A DNA stretch of 64,000 nt from Ichthyophis bannanicus (taxonomy: Eukaryota > Chordata > Amphibia > Gymnophiona > Ichthyophiidae), in NCBI GenBank assembly GCA_033557465.1, contig CM066033.1, positions 1,304,449,519-1,304,513,518 on the forward strand. The letters are read 5' to 3'. Under the pieces are notes generated by a model. It was not told the origin of the DNA, ran no database searches, and saw only the letters and a list, made by a program, of their open reading frames with translations. The position numbers and the translations under genes are program-made. Shown piece by piece: positions 30,147-41,950 of the stretch; position 1 is the stretch's first letter; every line of letters starts with the position of its first letter.

Positions 30147-33100
30147 ATGGCCTACCTAAAAATAAAGTCACTGCCAACCACTCTCCTTCTAATAGCCCTC
30201 CTTCTGCAACTAACATTCACATATAAACTCAACAACCCCCCTTGTAATAGCATCCCCATCATCCACAACCCCAACCGCAATCTAACACGCTCTCCGCTAC
30301 ACTATCACTCATACAACCCGCCACCAAACAATAGTTCCCACAGACATCCTCCTAGAGTAATCCAGATAAACTGTAAAAACCATGACCACAAAATATCCTC
30401 TACTTGCACGGACACCAAACTAAAATTGATCTTAATAAACATTCGTTCTATTCGGAACAAAATACCAATAATAAATGACATAATAAGAGACGAACAACCT
30501 GACATCCTCTTCATCACTGAAACATGGCTAACACCTACAGACACAATATTATTAAACCAACTTCACACATCACAATATGATGTATTCAACTGCCACCGTG
30601 ACACAAAAAGAGGAGGTGGTGCACTCATCATCACTAAAAAAAACCTACAATACACCCTAACGAACTCAAACAATGTCGAAGGAATGGACATAATAAACAT
30701 TGAAAACAGAACATTAGCATTCTCCTTAATCTATAGACCCCCATCAGCTGATCACAAAAATCTCTCCCCCATCCTTGAACTCGCATGCACAACGTCTCAG
30801 AGAAAACCCCTCATAATCTTAGGTGACCTTAACCTCCCATCTCTGAACCAATCCCAAAAAGACAACTTCATTGACTCAATGTCCCACATGGGATTTAACC
30901 AGATAGTCCATACCCCCACACATAATAAAGGGAACTCACTTGATCTTGTTTTCCTCCCTACCCCCTTTAACCTACATAAACTCCATTCTTCCCCGATAGC
31001 TACGGAAGTACCATGGTCTGACCACCATTTGATAACATTCCACCTATTAGCACAAACAACATCACAGTCCACAAACAAAATATCACATATCTCACGCTTT
31101 CCCCACTTTGATAATGACACATTCCTTGACAAGGTACTACCTAAACTCACTACAAGTCTAAATGACATAGAACAAACTATAGAGAACTGGAACCAAACTA
31201 TCCAAAAAGCAGCAACCCCCACCCAAACAATGCAGAAGATAAAGAAGGAATCACAAAAATGGTTCACTAAAGAAATTGCCCTGCTAAAAAAGCAACTACG
31301 GAAACAAGAAAAAATCTGGAGAAAAACAAAATCACACGATAACAAAACTAAATATATAAACATACTGAATAGATACAAGGAAGCAATCAATAAGTCAAAA
31401 AGGGAATACTACTCCAAATTAATAAATCATGCTATCAATCGGCCAAGAGAACTCTTCTCAATTGTGAATACACTAACAAAAACACAAAACCCCGAACTTA
31501 ACCAAGACTCAATCAGTGTACAAACCTTAGCATTACATTTTGCTGAGAAACTAAAGGTAAAACCTTACTCGCCAACCACCACAATACCTAAACATGTCAG
31601 TAATTATGAATGGACAACCTTTCACAAGATTGAAAGAAAGCACATCCATAATATTATAACAATGATTAACACCACAACCTCACCGCTTGACCCTTGCCCT
31701 GTATCATGGATCAAACATACTAAGGAATTTCTTGCAGAAAATATCCAACATATAGTAAACCAATCACTCTCTCAAGGAACCATGCCCAATGCCCTAAAAC
31801 TCTCCTCGATCCGTCCCATAATAAAAAACAATAAACTAGACCCAAAAGACCCCAACTCCTACAGGCCAATAGCTAGCATACCTCTAATTGCCAAAATAAT
31901 AGAAAAGACCATACAACTCCAATTACAAGACTACATTGATGAACAAAAACTCCTTGATGAGCATCAATTTGGCTTCCGACCCTTCCACGGAGTTGAAACT
32001 CTCCTAATTGCCCTAACAGATCTACTCATCAGAGGCACCAATGACAACAACAAAGGCTTCCTTCTCCTCTTCATAGATCTGTCTGCTGCATTCGATAGCA
32101 TCAATCATAATACCCTCATTAACAGACTAGAATACCTAAAAATAGGAGGGACAGTCCTTGAATGGTTCAAATCATACATCTCAAACAGGTTAATACGGAT
32201 ACAATTAGGTAACGACACATCCGAAACTTTCCCACAAGGTCAAGGCATCCCCCAAGGATCAGCCCTCTCAGCCCTCCTCTTCAATTTATACCTCCAGCCC
32301 ATTACAAACATATTTAAGAAGCACAAAATTAACCATTTCATATACGCAGATGATATCATGCTTGCCACCCCCATAAACCCCAACAATCCCAAATATGATA
32401 GCCTACTCCAATGTATGAACGAGACTACTAAATGGCTTGAAGACAACCACCTGAGCATTAACCTCAAAAAAACAGAGGCAATGTTCATAACGAGGAAATC
32501 AGACACTGACTACAAATACCCCAATACAATCACAATAAATAATACACCTATACCTGTTAAAAAGGAGGTAAAATACCTTGGAATAATCTTAGACCACTCA
32601 CTCTCCATGATTCCACACATAAAACACAAAAACACACAGTAAAAACCATATTTTATAAACTCAAGACAATACAACATCTGAGACCCCTACTCAACACCGA
32701 TGACTTTAGATCTGTAGTCAACACTCTCATAACCCCCCACTTCGACTATTGTAATAGTCTCCTAAATGGACTTCCATTAAAAAGCATATACCTTCTCCAA
32801 AGAGCCCAAAACATATGCGCCAAGATGGTCACTAAAGCTAATCTAACAGACCATGTGACCCCAATTCTACTAGACTTACACTGGCTCCCTATAAACAGCC
32901 GAATAAAATATAAAATCCTCCTAACTACATTCAAAATCATCAACAACATCTCCCCATCACAACTATCCACCCTAATACACCCCCCATCAGATACTAGATC
33001 ACGCAGACAGAACGCAACCCACTCCCTCAACATAAAAACAAATTTTAGAAAAACTAAAGCGACAACAAGTGACAGGGCCTTCTCCTTTGCTGCCCCCACC

Positions 33101-33274
33101 CTCTGGAATGAAATACCATTAACACTCCGCATGATAAAAGACCTTCACCAATTCAAAAAAGAATTAAAAACCTACCTCTTTACAAAACACTTTGAAATCC
33201 CCTACCAACAAAGAACCTCACCAATACAATCACAGAAACACATACACTGTACCCAAGACAGAACAAATGACTAA
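30147..33274 (+). pseudogene. L2-type ORF2: endonuclease and reverse transcriptase with one frameshift
   Basis: This protein would nick the target and prime reverse transcription. The first in-frame ATG is 30147. After it lies a hydrophobic stretch (LPTTLLLIALLLQLTFTY). The endonuclease spans about 30420-31060: LILINIRSIRNK, ITETWL, GGGALI, ILGDLNLPS and WSDHHLI. RT: SYRPIASIPLIAKIIEK (about 31857), HQFGFRP, FIDLSAAFDSINH (about 32072), GIPQGSALS and catalytic YADD at 32343-32354. Frame 0 ends at TAA 32640-32642. A shift near 32625-32640 lets frame 2 continue with the C-terminal blocks (FDYCNSLLNGLP, LHWLPINSRIKYKILL, RAFSFAAPTLWNEIP) to 33274. Total is about 1040 codons, near full length for L2. 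It is one frameshift from open. Confidence 0.92.
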
Positions 33275-33597
33275 CACAGGAAATTTCACTAAACCCACAA
33301 ACACGCTAATGAACCACTCAAACAGTTGACTATTTCACCACTGTAACTAACTAAGATGCGCTCCATGTAAATAAATTGTAAATAGTTTGAAAAGCTCTGT
33401 TATAGTTAATGTTCAAAATATGTTCCCTGTAAGTACACCTGTATATAGTTAAAGCATAATGTTCCTTGTAAATGTATACAGAAGTATACAATTGTTCTGT
33501 TTAATGTTCAATGTAAACCGCCCCTGATCTCTGGAAGGGGCGGTATAGAAAAGACTGTTAAATAAATAAATAAATAAATAAAAAAATAAAGGAGAGG

Positions 33598-33805
33598 GTC
33601 CAAAAAAGACTAGCGTGTGCATATGAAATAACTTAGGCATATGAACCTTAGAAATGTGAATAAAATACTACATACATTGGGGCAGTTAAAATTCTCCTAT
33701 TTCTCTTATCATGTTACCCGACGATGTATATGTATGCCGTTGTATATAAACGATCAATTCTGTATTGGCAGGAAGTACCTTAACCACTGCCTTGTCACCT
33801 CCCGC
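33598..33805. other. Short junction region between L2 and DIRS-B0
   Basis: It begins with the continuation of the sequence interrupted by the L2 (probably Penelope-like on the minus strand). The last ~27 bp (CTTAACCACTGCCTTGTCAC...) equal the complement of an L2 ORF2 segment at about 27105-27131, so a tiny plus-strand L2 piece is fused to the DIRS-B0 breakpoint. Confidence 0.45.
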
Positions 33806-34183
33806 TGGGGACTTCCATCCATCGATCTCTTTGCAAGTCCGCTAAACCGTCAGCTATCCAGGTTTTGCTCTAGACAGCTGCGTCCCCTGAGGATGGCAGT
33901 GGATGCTTTTCTGATCTCTTGGTCTATGGGCCTCCTGTATGCATTTCCTCCCACGCCCCTGGTGGCCCAAACTCTGTTCAAGATCCTTCGGGACAAGGCC
34001 TCGGTGATTCTGGTAGCCCCCAGATAGCCGAGGCAGCCTTGGTTTCCACTTCTTCTGCAGTTGGCGGTGGAAGCTCCATTCCCTCTAGGGCTGCAACACG
34101 ATCTCCTGTCTCAAGAGCAGGGTTCCCTTCTGCACCCCAACCTCAGGTCCCTCAATTTGATGGCCTGGCTGCTGAAAGGGTAG
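33806..34183 (+). pseudogene. DIRS-B0 RT/RNase H, C-terminal remnant
   Basis: It reads GLPSIDLFASPLNRQLSRFC and FLISWSMGLLYAFPPTPL, homologous to 19130-19504 in DIRS-B1. A TAG at about 34024-34026 replaces a Trp-encoding codon in the conserved APRWPRQPW block (B1 keeps Trp), and the frame is then kept to the LLKG stop near 34182. No catalytic residues remain. Confidence 0.85.
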
Positions 34184-35183
34184 TGCTAGCTCCCTTACTG
34201 CTACCTAAGGAGGTTGAGGAGTGCTATGCCCTCAAGTGGCGTAGGTTTACGGTGTGGTGTGCTCAACGCAGTGAAGATCCTTTCTCTTGCCTTGTGCCAG
34301 TAGTACTGCAGTATCTACTTCATCTTTCAGACCTAGGCCTTAAGTCTAACTCTGTTCGGGTCCACCTCAGTGCTTTGTCAGCGCACCACTCACCGGTGGA
34401 AGGACAGTCTCTGTCGGTTCACTCCTTGGTGTCCAGATTTCTCAGAGGTCTGATTCTACTCAAGCCTCCGGTTCGTCCACCGGCGACTGAGTGGGATTTG
34501 AACGTGGTCTTGCAGCAACTTACTCACTCACCGTTTGAGCCGATGGCTACTTGCCATTTGCGCTTCCTCTCTTGAAAAGCACTCTTCCTGGTGGATCTTA
34601 CATCGGCCAGGCGTGTGAGTGAACTACAAGCTCTGGTTTCTGATAGACCGTACACACAGTTCTATAGGAACAGGGTGGTCCTACGGACCCATCCCAAGTT
34701 CCTCCCAAAAGTGGTCTCCTCTTTCCACCTCAATCAGGAGATGGTTCTTCTGACCTTTTTTCCCAGGCCGCATGCCAGCCGGGCTGAAACAGTCTTGCAT
34801 ACCCTGGACTGTAAGAGGGCGTTGTCCTTTTACATAGAACGTATGTGGGAGCATCGAAGGGCTGCTCAGCTCTTCGTATCGTTTGACCCTAATAGGATGG
34901 GGTTACCTGTCTCCAAGTGCACGTTGTCCACTTGGGTAGCAGACTGCATCGCCTGGGCATACAGGGCAGCGACCTTCCCTTGCAGGGTCGGGTCACGGCC
35001 CACCGTGTCAGGGCGAAAGCCGCGTCAGTAGCTCATCTCCACTCGGTTCCGTTGGCAGACATCTGCCGGGCCGGAACTTGGTCTTCAAGCCAGACTTTTG
35101 CAGCCCAATACTGCCTGGAGAGAGAGTCTCGGCAGGACAGTGTTTTCGGCCAGACAGTACTCCGTAATCTCTTTGAGGTTTAG
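34184..35183 (+). pseudogene. DIRS-B0 tyrosine recombinase, disrupted
   Basis: It begins VLAPLLLPKEVEE. A deletion of about 36 bp near 34218 removes the RKQSTRKT block. Core-binding and catalytic domains follow: TSARRVSELQAL (first Arg, about 34600), HASRAETVLHTLDC (about 34772), AHRVRAK (His-x-x-Arg, near 34996) and AAQYCLERE (candidate Tyr, about 35103). A TGA at 34573-34575 and a frameshift near 34975 disrupt it. The stop is TAG at 35181-35183. It preserves the target site that hAT-B occupies in DIRS-B1, here uninterrupted. Confidence 0.9.
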
Positions 35184-35686
35184 GGAACTCCTACCCTCCG
35201 GTCCTTCGTGTTGGGCTATCGTATGGGATGCGTTCTCAGAGAAAATTCTTGTCACGGATGCTGTGGCTCTCAAGAGGGAGCCATTTTTTCAGCTTTGGGT
35301 TCACGGTAGCCTAGAGCTGGGGAGTCCCATATGTGAGGACTGATTTCCTGCTTGGTCCTGGAGAAAGCGTAGTTACTCACCTGTAACAGGTGTTCTCCAG
35401 GAGCAGCAGGAATCAGTCCTCACGACCCTCCCTCCTCCCCTGGAGTTGCAGTCATATCCTTCATTTTGATTTTTTGCTGTCTTTTAGCTATGTCATGAGA
35501 CTGAGCAAGATGGCACCCTTGGGCGGGAAGGGGACCGCGCATGCGTGCTGTATTCCCAAAGGTTTTCTTTGAAAGCTGGGGAAATGCTCTGCACGAGGGT
35601 TCCGTCAGCGCCGACGTCACCCATATGTGAGGACTTATTCCTGCTGCTCCTGGAGAACACCTGTTACAGGTGAGTAACTACGCTTT
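35184..35686 (+). repeat. DIRS-B0 internal complementary region and right terminal repeat
   Basis: CCTGGAGAAAGCGTAGTTAC near 35357 is the internal complementary junction. The right repeat (about 35490-35686) ends GAGTAACTACGCTTT. Its GCGTAG variant matches between the two sites, showing that one was copied from the other. Confidence 0.88.
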
Positions 35687-36819
35687 CTCTCATTTTGCCT
35701 GCTAGTATTTTCGATGTTTTAGGTGAATCGGATGATCATGTCCCTCTCTCCTAGACTGAGGTTGCAGGGAGGTCTTCCATGTTCTGAGTATGTTAGGATG
35801 GAATGTCCTGGACTGGTGTTTGGAGGTAACCAGTGAAGTCTTCTACAACCTTTTATTGTCTGTCTCCATCCACTGGTATAAGAACATAACATAAGATATG
35901 CCATACTGGGTCAGACCAATGTCCATCAAGCCCAGTATCCTGTTTCCAACAGTGGCCATAAAGGCATAAGCCATTCATTCTGGCCTGTTCTGGTAGAACT
36001 AAAGGAAAAGAATTAGCAGGTAATACCAAATTTTCAAGTCTTTCTCTCCTTCAATCCCATCTCTTTCTCACTAGTCCCTATCACCCTAACACACTATTCA
36101 TTCCTACCTCTCAAGCATCCCCGAATGAGCCAATAGGCTTGGTATAGCTCCTATTACCTCTTTTCACTTATATCTCTCTATACCTCTCCACAGGAAATCC
36201 ACTCATCAGTGAATCACTTTTATTTGTGCTCTTTTCTTTTGCAGGCAAATCCAATCTCTGTTCCATCTTTTTGCACCATATGCCTGGAATAGACTACATC
36301 AGACTCCATCTCTGGTCCTATTCAAATCCATCTTATCATAAAACGCAAACCTCAAAGCACCTGGTATTAAAAGCTTCAGTGAAAAATGTTAAACTAGTGC
36401 AAAGAAACATAAACAAATGGTACTGAAATTATCATCAAACTCACAAGTGGAGAAAAAAGACCTCAGTAGAAATTGTCACCAAGCTGACGCAACAGTTCTA
36501 TGTCAAAGTAGCTGTTCAAACATACCACTTGAAGCTATGATAATTGCACATAGGCACTTGAAGCTATGATAATTGCTTGATTTTCTGTTTTTACAGTAGC
36601 TTGATTATATCAGGCACGTGACCTACTCTGTGAGGTAGCTGTGGTGAAACGCCCAGTGTCGAAGAAAGGACAATGTTCTTAGCCCGAGTTACAGTTAAGT
36701 ATTTGCCTTGTGTAGTGCCTGTATATTTCCATGCCCTTGTTATTGGTGCTGTGTAAGCCAATTGATAATATGAATCATGCAATTTTTCAATTATTGCTCT
36801 CGCCTTGTTAATATGTGGA
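35687..36819. other. Mixed decayed repeats between DIRS-B0 and DIRS-B2
   Basis: Contents in order: unassigned sequence; a minus-strand CR1 3' end at about 35878-36000 (ATAAGATATGCCATACTGGG, TCAGACCAATGTCCATCAAG); an L2-like C-terminal remnant at about 36230-36350 on the plus strand; a segment at 36385-36525 that is the complement of 47466-47620; and a probable Penelope 3' motif (GTGGTGAAACGCCCAGTGTC) near 36641. No gene is intact. Confidence 0.6.
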
Positions 36820-37169
36820 GTTCTCCAGGACCAAGCAGGAAGTCAGTCCTCACATATGGGTGACATCGACGTCGATGGAGCCCTTGCGGAGCATTTCCCC
36901 AGCTTTCCATGAAAGCCTTTGGGAATGCAGGCACGCATGCGCGGTTCCCTTCCCACCTAAAAGTGCCATCTTGCTCAGTCTCTTTTTCCGTGAAGCCCAC
37001 CGGACGTGTGTCCTAGTCATCCCGGAAAATAGTTAGATTTTTTCGCGATTCCTTCGCTATTTTTTCTCTGGTTCGACGCCGGTTCCCCTCCCGCCAGGTT
37101 CGGTACACCGGTATCGAGCCCGATTTTCTTTTTTCGGTTTTTGACCTCGCGGGGACTCTTTTTTCCCCA
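36820..37169 (+). repeat. DIRS-B2 left terminal repeat and leader
   Basis: It is inverted relative to 46960-47418 (interrupted there by the L2 tail). It contains the palindrome ATCGACGTCGAT near 36866 and the GCATGCGCGG block near 36935. The leader ends at the gag ATG (37170). Confidence 0.85.
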
Positions 37170-39098
37170 ATGGCTTCCAGTGGATTCAAAAAGTGTAATC
37201 GGTGCAAGAAGCTAATGTCTCTCACCGACACACACGACTGCTGCCTTCGGTGCCTCGGTCCTGACCACGATCCTAAGATCTGTGGACCATGTGGAAAAAT
37301 GTCTTCCAAGGCGCTTCGAAGTCATCAGCACCAAAAGGAAAGGTTTTTTTCTGACTCGGTCTTCGGCCAGGCCCGGACCTCGTCTGAGGCCTCGACATCT
37401 CGGGAATCAGATCCCGAGCACCGTCGGGGCTCCTCGGACAGGGGGTCCCCCGACCGGGAGCAAAAGAGGAAGAAGCGGCTCGCGAGGGCATCGTCAGAAG
37501 ATGTACCTAGCTCCTCGAGAGCTAGGTCTCAGACCCCCGACCGTCGCCCCGGGCCCGTGGAACAGGAGAAGCCTCCCAAAGTACCTCGAGTGGAGCCGGA
37601 GTCTGCTGAACACGTAAGTCCTGTAGTCCTCGTGGACTCTCCTCCCAGAGAGCCGACGTCGGGCCCGGCGCCGCCGGGGCCTGAGTCGAGGGCTGCTGAG
37701 TCTCCTGAGCTGGGTCTCAGGCTGACAGCCTTGGACAGCAGACTGTCTGCCTTCATGGAACAGCAGCGGGCACTGATGGCCAGCCTGTCTGGCACATCTG
37801 CCCCGACCACCGGGACATCGACATCGAAGTCGACCCCGGAGACCGAGCCGATACTCGAGACCATGAAGGCTCGAGGTCGACCTCGGTCGCGGTCTCCCTC
37901 GACCTCCCATTCGGGACGGAGGGCATCGACGCTGGTGCCTTCGGCATCGGGGTGGGTGCTCACAGGCCCCGCGAGGTCAGACCCCGATTCCTCATCGGAC
38001 GAGTCCGCCTGGGAGACAGAGGACGAGGAGTCCCCTGACACCTTCAGGACTCGGTGCGTCCCATCGGACTCACCGTAGTCTGAACCCTGGAGTAGATCCC
38101 CTCCGGAGGACACCCGGTTCTCGGAGTTCATCCGGGATATGGCCACGGCGTTGGCTATCCCTGCGGATCCCGAGGAGGAGCCTCGAGCCGAGGAGCTCGA
38201 GGCCCTACAGTAAGACTTTCCCCCGAAGGAGGCCTTTACTGTTCCGGTTCCTCCGATGCTGGAACAGCTCCTCTTCCGGATGTGGGAGGCACCGGCCTCG
38301 GCGACGGTTCTAAGCAAGTGGGTCGATTCTATCTATTGACTCCGGAAGAGCCCTGGCTTTCAAAAGGCGCAGCTACCACACCATTCCATGGTGGTGGAAT
38401 TGACCATGCATCGCCTGAAAAGTCAGAAGATGCACTCCACGGTGCCCCCTGGCAGGGAGGCCTGGAACCTCAATGGTTTTGGTAGAAAGTGCTTCCAGGG
38501 CTCGATGCTTGCTTGCCGTGTCCAGTCTTACCAGCTGTACATGGGCATGTACCTCCGAGACCTGGCCAAGGAGCTGGCCGGGTTCTCTGCTGGTCTCTCC
38601 GGGGAACCCTGGCAGAGGTTCAAGTCCTTGTCCTCGGGGATCCGGGAATGCTCCAAGTTTATGTCCCGCACTGCCTACGATGGCTTCGAGGCTTCGGCCC
38701 GTGTTGCAGCAGCCGGCATCGCGGCACGACACCAGGCATGGCTGCAGTCATCGGACCTCGAGCCATGGGTTCAGGACAAGTTGGTTGATGTCCCTTGCCG
38801 AGGTGAGAACCTTTTTGGCAAGCCCATGACCGAGAAGGCCGCACAACTCGAAACCGAGCACCTCACAAGGACAAGGCTGTCTAGGAAGACTTCTGCCTCT
38901 TCTCACAAAAAGAAGGGCTCGGGTAAAAAGCCCTTTTACCCGAGGAAGGGCACTGCCTACAAACAGTACCCACAGTACCAGGCCACCCAAGCTGCCCCTC
39001 AGGGTCAGCAAGCCAAGGGGCAGGGTAATGGGCCCCGTAGGCAGAGGACTCCCAAGCCTCCGGCCCCTGCTCCCACTCAGCAGGGTGGGGTTTTTTGA
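37170..39098 (+). pseudogene. DIRS-B2 Gag with three in-frame stops
   Basis: The structural RNA-binding protein would be 643 codons from ATG 37170 to TGA 39096-39098. All segments stay in one frame, but stops occur at TAG 38076-38078, TAA near 38212 and TGA near 38337. The N-terminal Cys/His cluster (CNRCKKL, HDCCLRCLGPDHDPKICGPC) could bind zinc. The middle is Ser/Pro/Arg-rich. The region 38388-38850 is a well-folded-looking part (YQLYMGMYLRDLAKELAGF). The C-terminus is basic and Gln/Pro-rich (KKKGSGKKPFYPRKG). Confidence 0.88.
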
Positions 39099-41010
39099 CT
39101 CCTTAGGCATAGCCTTTCCGTCCCTGCTCTCCCAACCCTGCACAGGAGGTCGCCTCGCCCTGTTTGTCCACAAGTGGCCACTCATCACAGGAGACAGTTG
39201 GGTGTTAAGCATAGTCCACCAGGGCTATCTGCTACACTTTCAACAGCTGCCTCCTCCATACTTTCCAGGGGAACCTCCAAGGCTTCCCCTGCACACAGAT
39301 CTTCTCCTCCAGGAGCTGCAAGGTCTGTTGGTGGACAGGGCAGTGGAACCTGTGCCTCCCCACTTACAGGGTCAAGGGTTCTACTCCAGGTATTTCCTGG
39401 TACCCAAAAGAACCGGTGGCCTTCGGCCTATTCTAGCCTCAGAAATCTCAACAAATTCCTAGAGAAGGAAAAGTTCAAGATGCTTACTCTTGGAACACTT
39501 CTGCCCTACCTCCAGCAGGGAGATTGGCTATGCTCCTTAGATCTAAAGGATGCGTACACTCACATCCTCATTCATCCAGACCACAGAAAGTACCTCAGGT
39601 TCATTGTGGGAGGAAACCATTATCAGTACAGAGTACTGCCTTTTGGCCTCACCTCCGCTCCCAGGGTCTTTACCAAATGCCTAGCAGTGGTGGCGGCCTA
39701 CCTGAGAAATCAGGGAATCTTTGTCTTCCCCTATCTGGACAACTGGCTCATCAGGGGTCAGACATGCCAGGAGGCCAGACAAGCCACCCTCAGAACTATT
39801 GCTCTTCTTCAAAGCCTGGGGTTTGTAATAAACTTCGCAAAGTCCACTTTGCTCCCCTCCCAGAACTTGGAGTTCATAGGGGCAAGGTTGGACTCTCTGT
39901 TGGCAAAGGCATTCTTACCAGAAGACAGAGCCCAAAGACTGATAAACTTGGCAAGCCAGTTTCTCGGCAGGTCACTGGTCTCCGCCAGACTCTGTCTGAG
40001 ACTTCTTGGCCACATGGCTTCGACAGTACATGTGACCCCCAATGCCAAGCTCCATATGAGGCCTGCACAATGGTGCCTTTGGACTCAGTGGTCACAGGCC
40101 ACAGGCAGCCTCAGAGACAGGATAAGGATGTCCAGACACCTTCTGAACTCCCTCAGCTGGTGGCTGTACCCGCCCAATCTGCTGCAAGGGGTGCCTTTTC
40201 AGATTCCTGGGTTCACGGTGGTGTTGACCACAGACGCCTCCCTGGAGGGCTGGGGAGCTCATTGTCAGGGCAAGTGCACCCAGGGCCTGTGGTCTCCCTG
40301 GGAAGCCACACAGCAAATCAATCTACTGGAACTCAGGGCTATTCGACTAGCCCTCCAAACTTTCTTTGCAAACCCTGGCTCATCAGTCTGTTCTAGTTCA
40401 AACAGACAACCAGGTAGCCATGTTTTATGTGAACAAGCAGGGCGGAACTGGGTCCAGGCTCCTTTGTCAGGAAGCACAGGACCTTTGCTCATTTGCTCTC
40501 AGACACAATATGCTCCTCAAGGCTGTGTATCTCCCTGGCCAGGAAAACTACCTGGCCGACAGGTTGAGCAGGATTCTGCAGCCCCATGAGCGGCAGCTCC
40601 ATCCTTTGGTGGTTCAGAAGATTTTCCTGAAATGGGGACTTCCATCCATAGATCTGTTTGCCAGTCCACTGAACAAACAGCTGCCAAAGTTCTGCTCCAG
40701 GCAACCGCATCCTCTGCGGATAGCAGCAAATGCTTTTCTAATTCCATGGTCTCAGGGCCTCCTGTATGCGTTTCCTCCCACGCCCTTGGTGGCCCGAACC
40801 CTGTTCAAGATTCTTCAGGACAAGGCCTCGGTCCTGCTGGTGGCTCCCAGATGGCCGAGACAGCCTTGGCTTCGACTTCTGCTTCAGCTGGCAGTGGATC
40901 CCCCACGGCCTCTGGGGTTGCAACCTGACCTTCTCTCTCAGGATCAGGGTTCCCTTCTTCACCCCAATCTCAAAGCTCTCAATTTGATGGCCTGGAGGCT
41001 GCAAGGGTAG
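39099..41010 (+). pseudogene. DIRS-B2 reverse transcriptase / RNase H, frameshifted, catalytic Asp lost
   Basis: The frame opens upstream of the gag stop (from 39028) and carries the N-terminal part (WPLITGDSWVLSIVHQGY) to about 39435. There a 1-bp loss relative to B1 shifts it. The next frame, to about 40365, holds SLDLKDAY, LPFGLTSAPRVF, the RT active site and RNase H (TTDASLEGWGAH, LELRAIRLAL). The active site reads YLDN at 39732-39743 instead of YLDD, removing a metal-binding Asp. A second shift near 40365 restores the first frame (TDNQVAMFYVNKQG to RLQG, TAG 41008-41010). Confidence 0.92.
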
Positions 41011-41950
41011 TTTTGGCTCCCTGGGGCCTACCTCAGGAAGTTGAGGAGGTTGTCCTAGCCTCTAGGAAACAGTCCACTAGGAAAACCTATGCTCTCAAAT
41101 GGAAGAGGTTTTCTGTGTGGTGTCAGCTACGTACAGAGGATCCTTTCTCCTGTACTGTACCAGTAGTGCTTCAGTACTTACTGCACTTATCAAATCAGGG
41201 ACTTAAGTCCAATTCTGTTCGGGTCCACCTCTCAGCTCTAGCAGCTCATCACTCACTGGTGGATGGACATTCTCTTTCGGTTCACCCCTTGGTGTCCCGG
41301 TTTCTCAGAGGCTTGCTTTTGCTTCAAGCCTCCGATCCGTCCTCCTGCTCCTGAGTGGGAGTTGAATGTGGTCTTGCAACAACTGACTCACCCACCTTTT
41401 GAGCCGATGGCTACTTGCCCTCTCCGCTTTCTGTCCTGGAAGACACTCTTCTTGGTAGCCCTAACCTCGGCTAGGCGAGTGAGTGAGCTTCAGGCCCTGG
41501 TCTGTGACAGGCCCTATACCAGATTCTATAGGAACAGGGTGGTCCTCAGGACTCATCCAAAGTTCCTCCCAAAGGTTATCTCCTCTTTCCACCTCAACCA
41601 GGAGGTGGTTCTTCCAACATTCTTCCCTAGGCCTCATGCAAGCCAGGCTGAAGCAGTTCTGCATACCCTGGACTGTAGGAGGGCCTTATCCTTCTACCTT
41701 GATCATACGCAGGGGCATAGAAGGGCTACTCAGCTCTTCATATCTTTTGACCCTAATAATTTGGGGTTAGCTGTGTCCAAGGATTTGTTAGGAACTGGGG
41801 AACATTCTGGGGAAAGGAGGGGCTCTTCTGAAGGGATGGGCTTCACCTTAACCGGGATGGAACCAGGCTGCTGGCATTAACCTTTAAAAAGGAGATAGAG
41901 CAGCTTTTAAACTAGATATTAGGGGAAAGCCGACAGTCGCCCAAGAGCGG

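Larger units (their letters stand above)
28528..33587 (+). mobile_element. Near-intact full-length L2-type LINE with 10-bp target duplication
   Basis: AAAGGAGAGG occurs at 28518-28527 and 33588-33597, flanking a 5060-bp element that ends in a (TAAA)n-type tail (33558-33587). It has a 5' untranslated region with 140-bp GC-rich monomers, an AT-rich leader, one long ORF (endonuclease plus RT) with a single frameshift, and a 3' UTR with the TGTAAACCGCCCCTGATCTC ... GGGGCGGTATA hairpin. No separate ORF1 is visible. The intact duplication and single lesion suggest a young insertion. Confidence 0.9.
33806..35686 (+). mobile_element. DIRS-B0: 5'-truncated DIRS-B element
   Basis: It starts inside the RNase H/C-terminal region at WGLPSIDLFASPLN and runs through the recombinase, internal complementary region (AAA at 35364-35366) and right terminal repeat, ending at ACTACGCTTT near 35686. 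Both junction copies carry the variant GCGTAG, so this copy belongs to a slightly different sublineage from B1 and B2. Confidence 0.9.

Noticed and set aside
30797..31390. 198-codon frame on the minus strand
   Set aside because: Antisense shadow of the L2 ORF2 endonuclease region.
37529..38317. 262-codon frame on the minus strand
   Set aside because: Antisense of the GC-rich DIRS-B2 gag; the sense strand has the zinc-binding cluster and matches B1.
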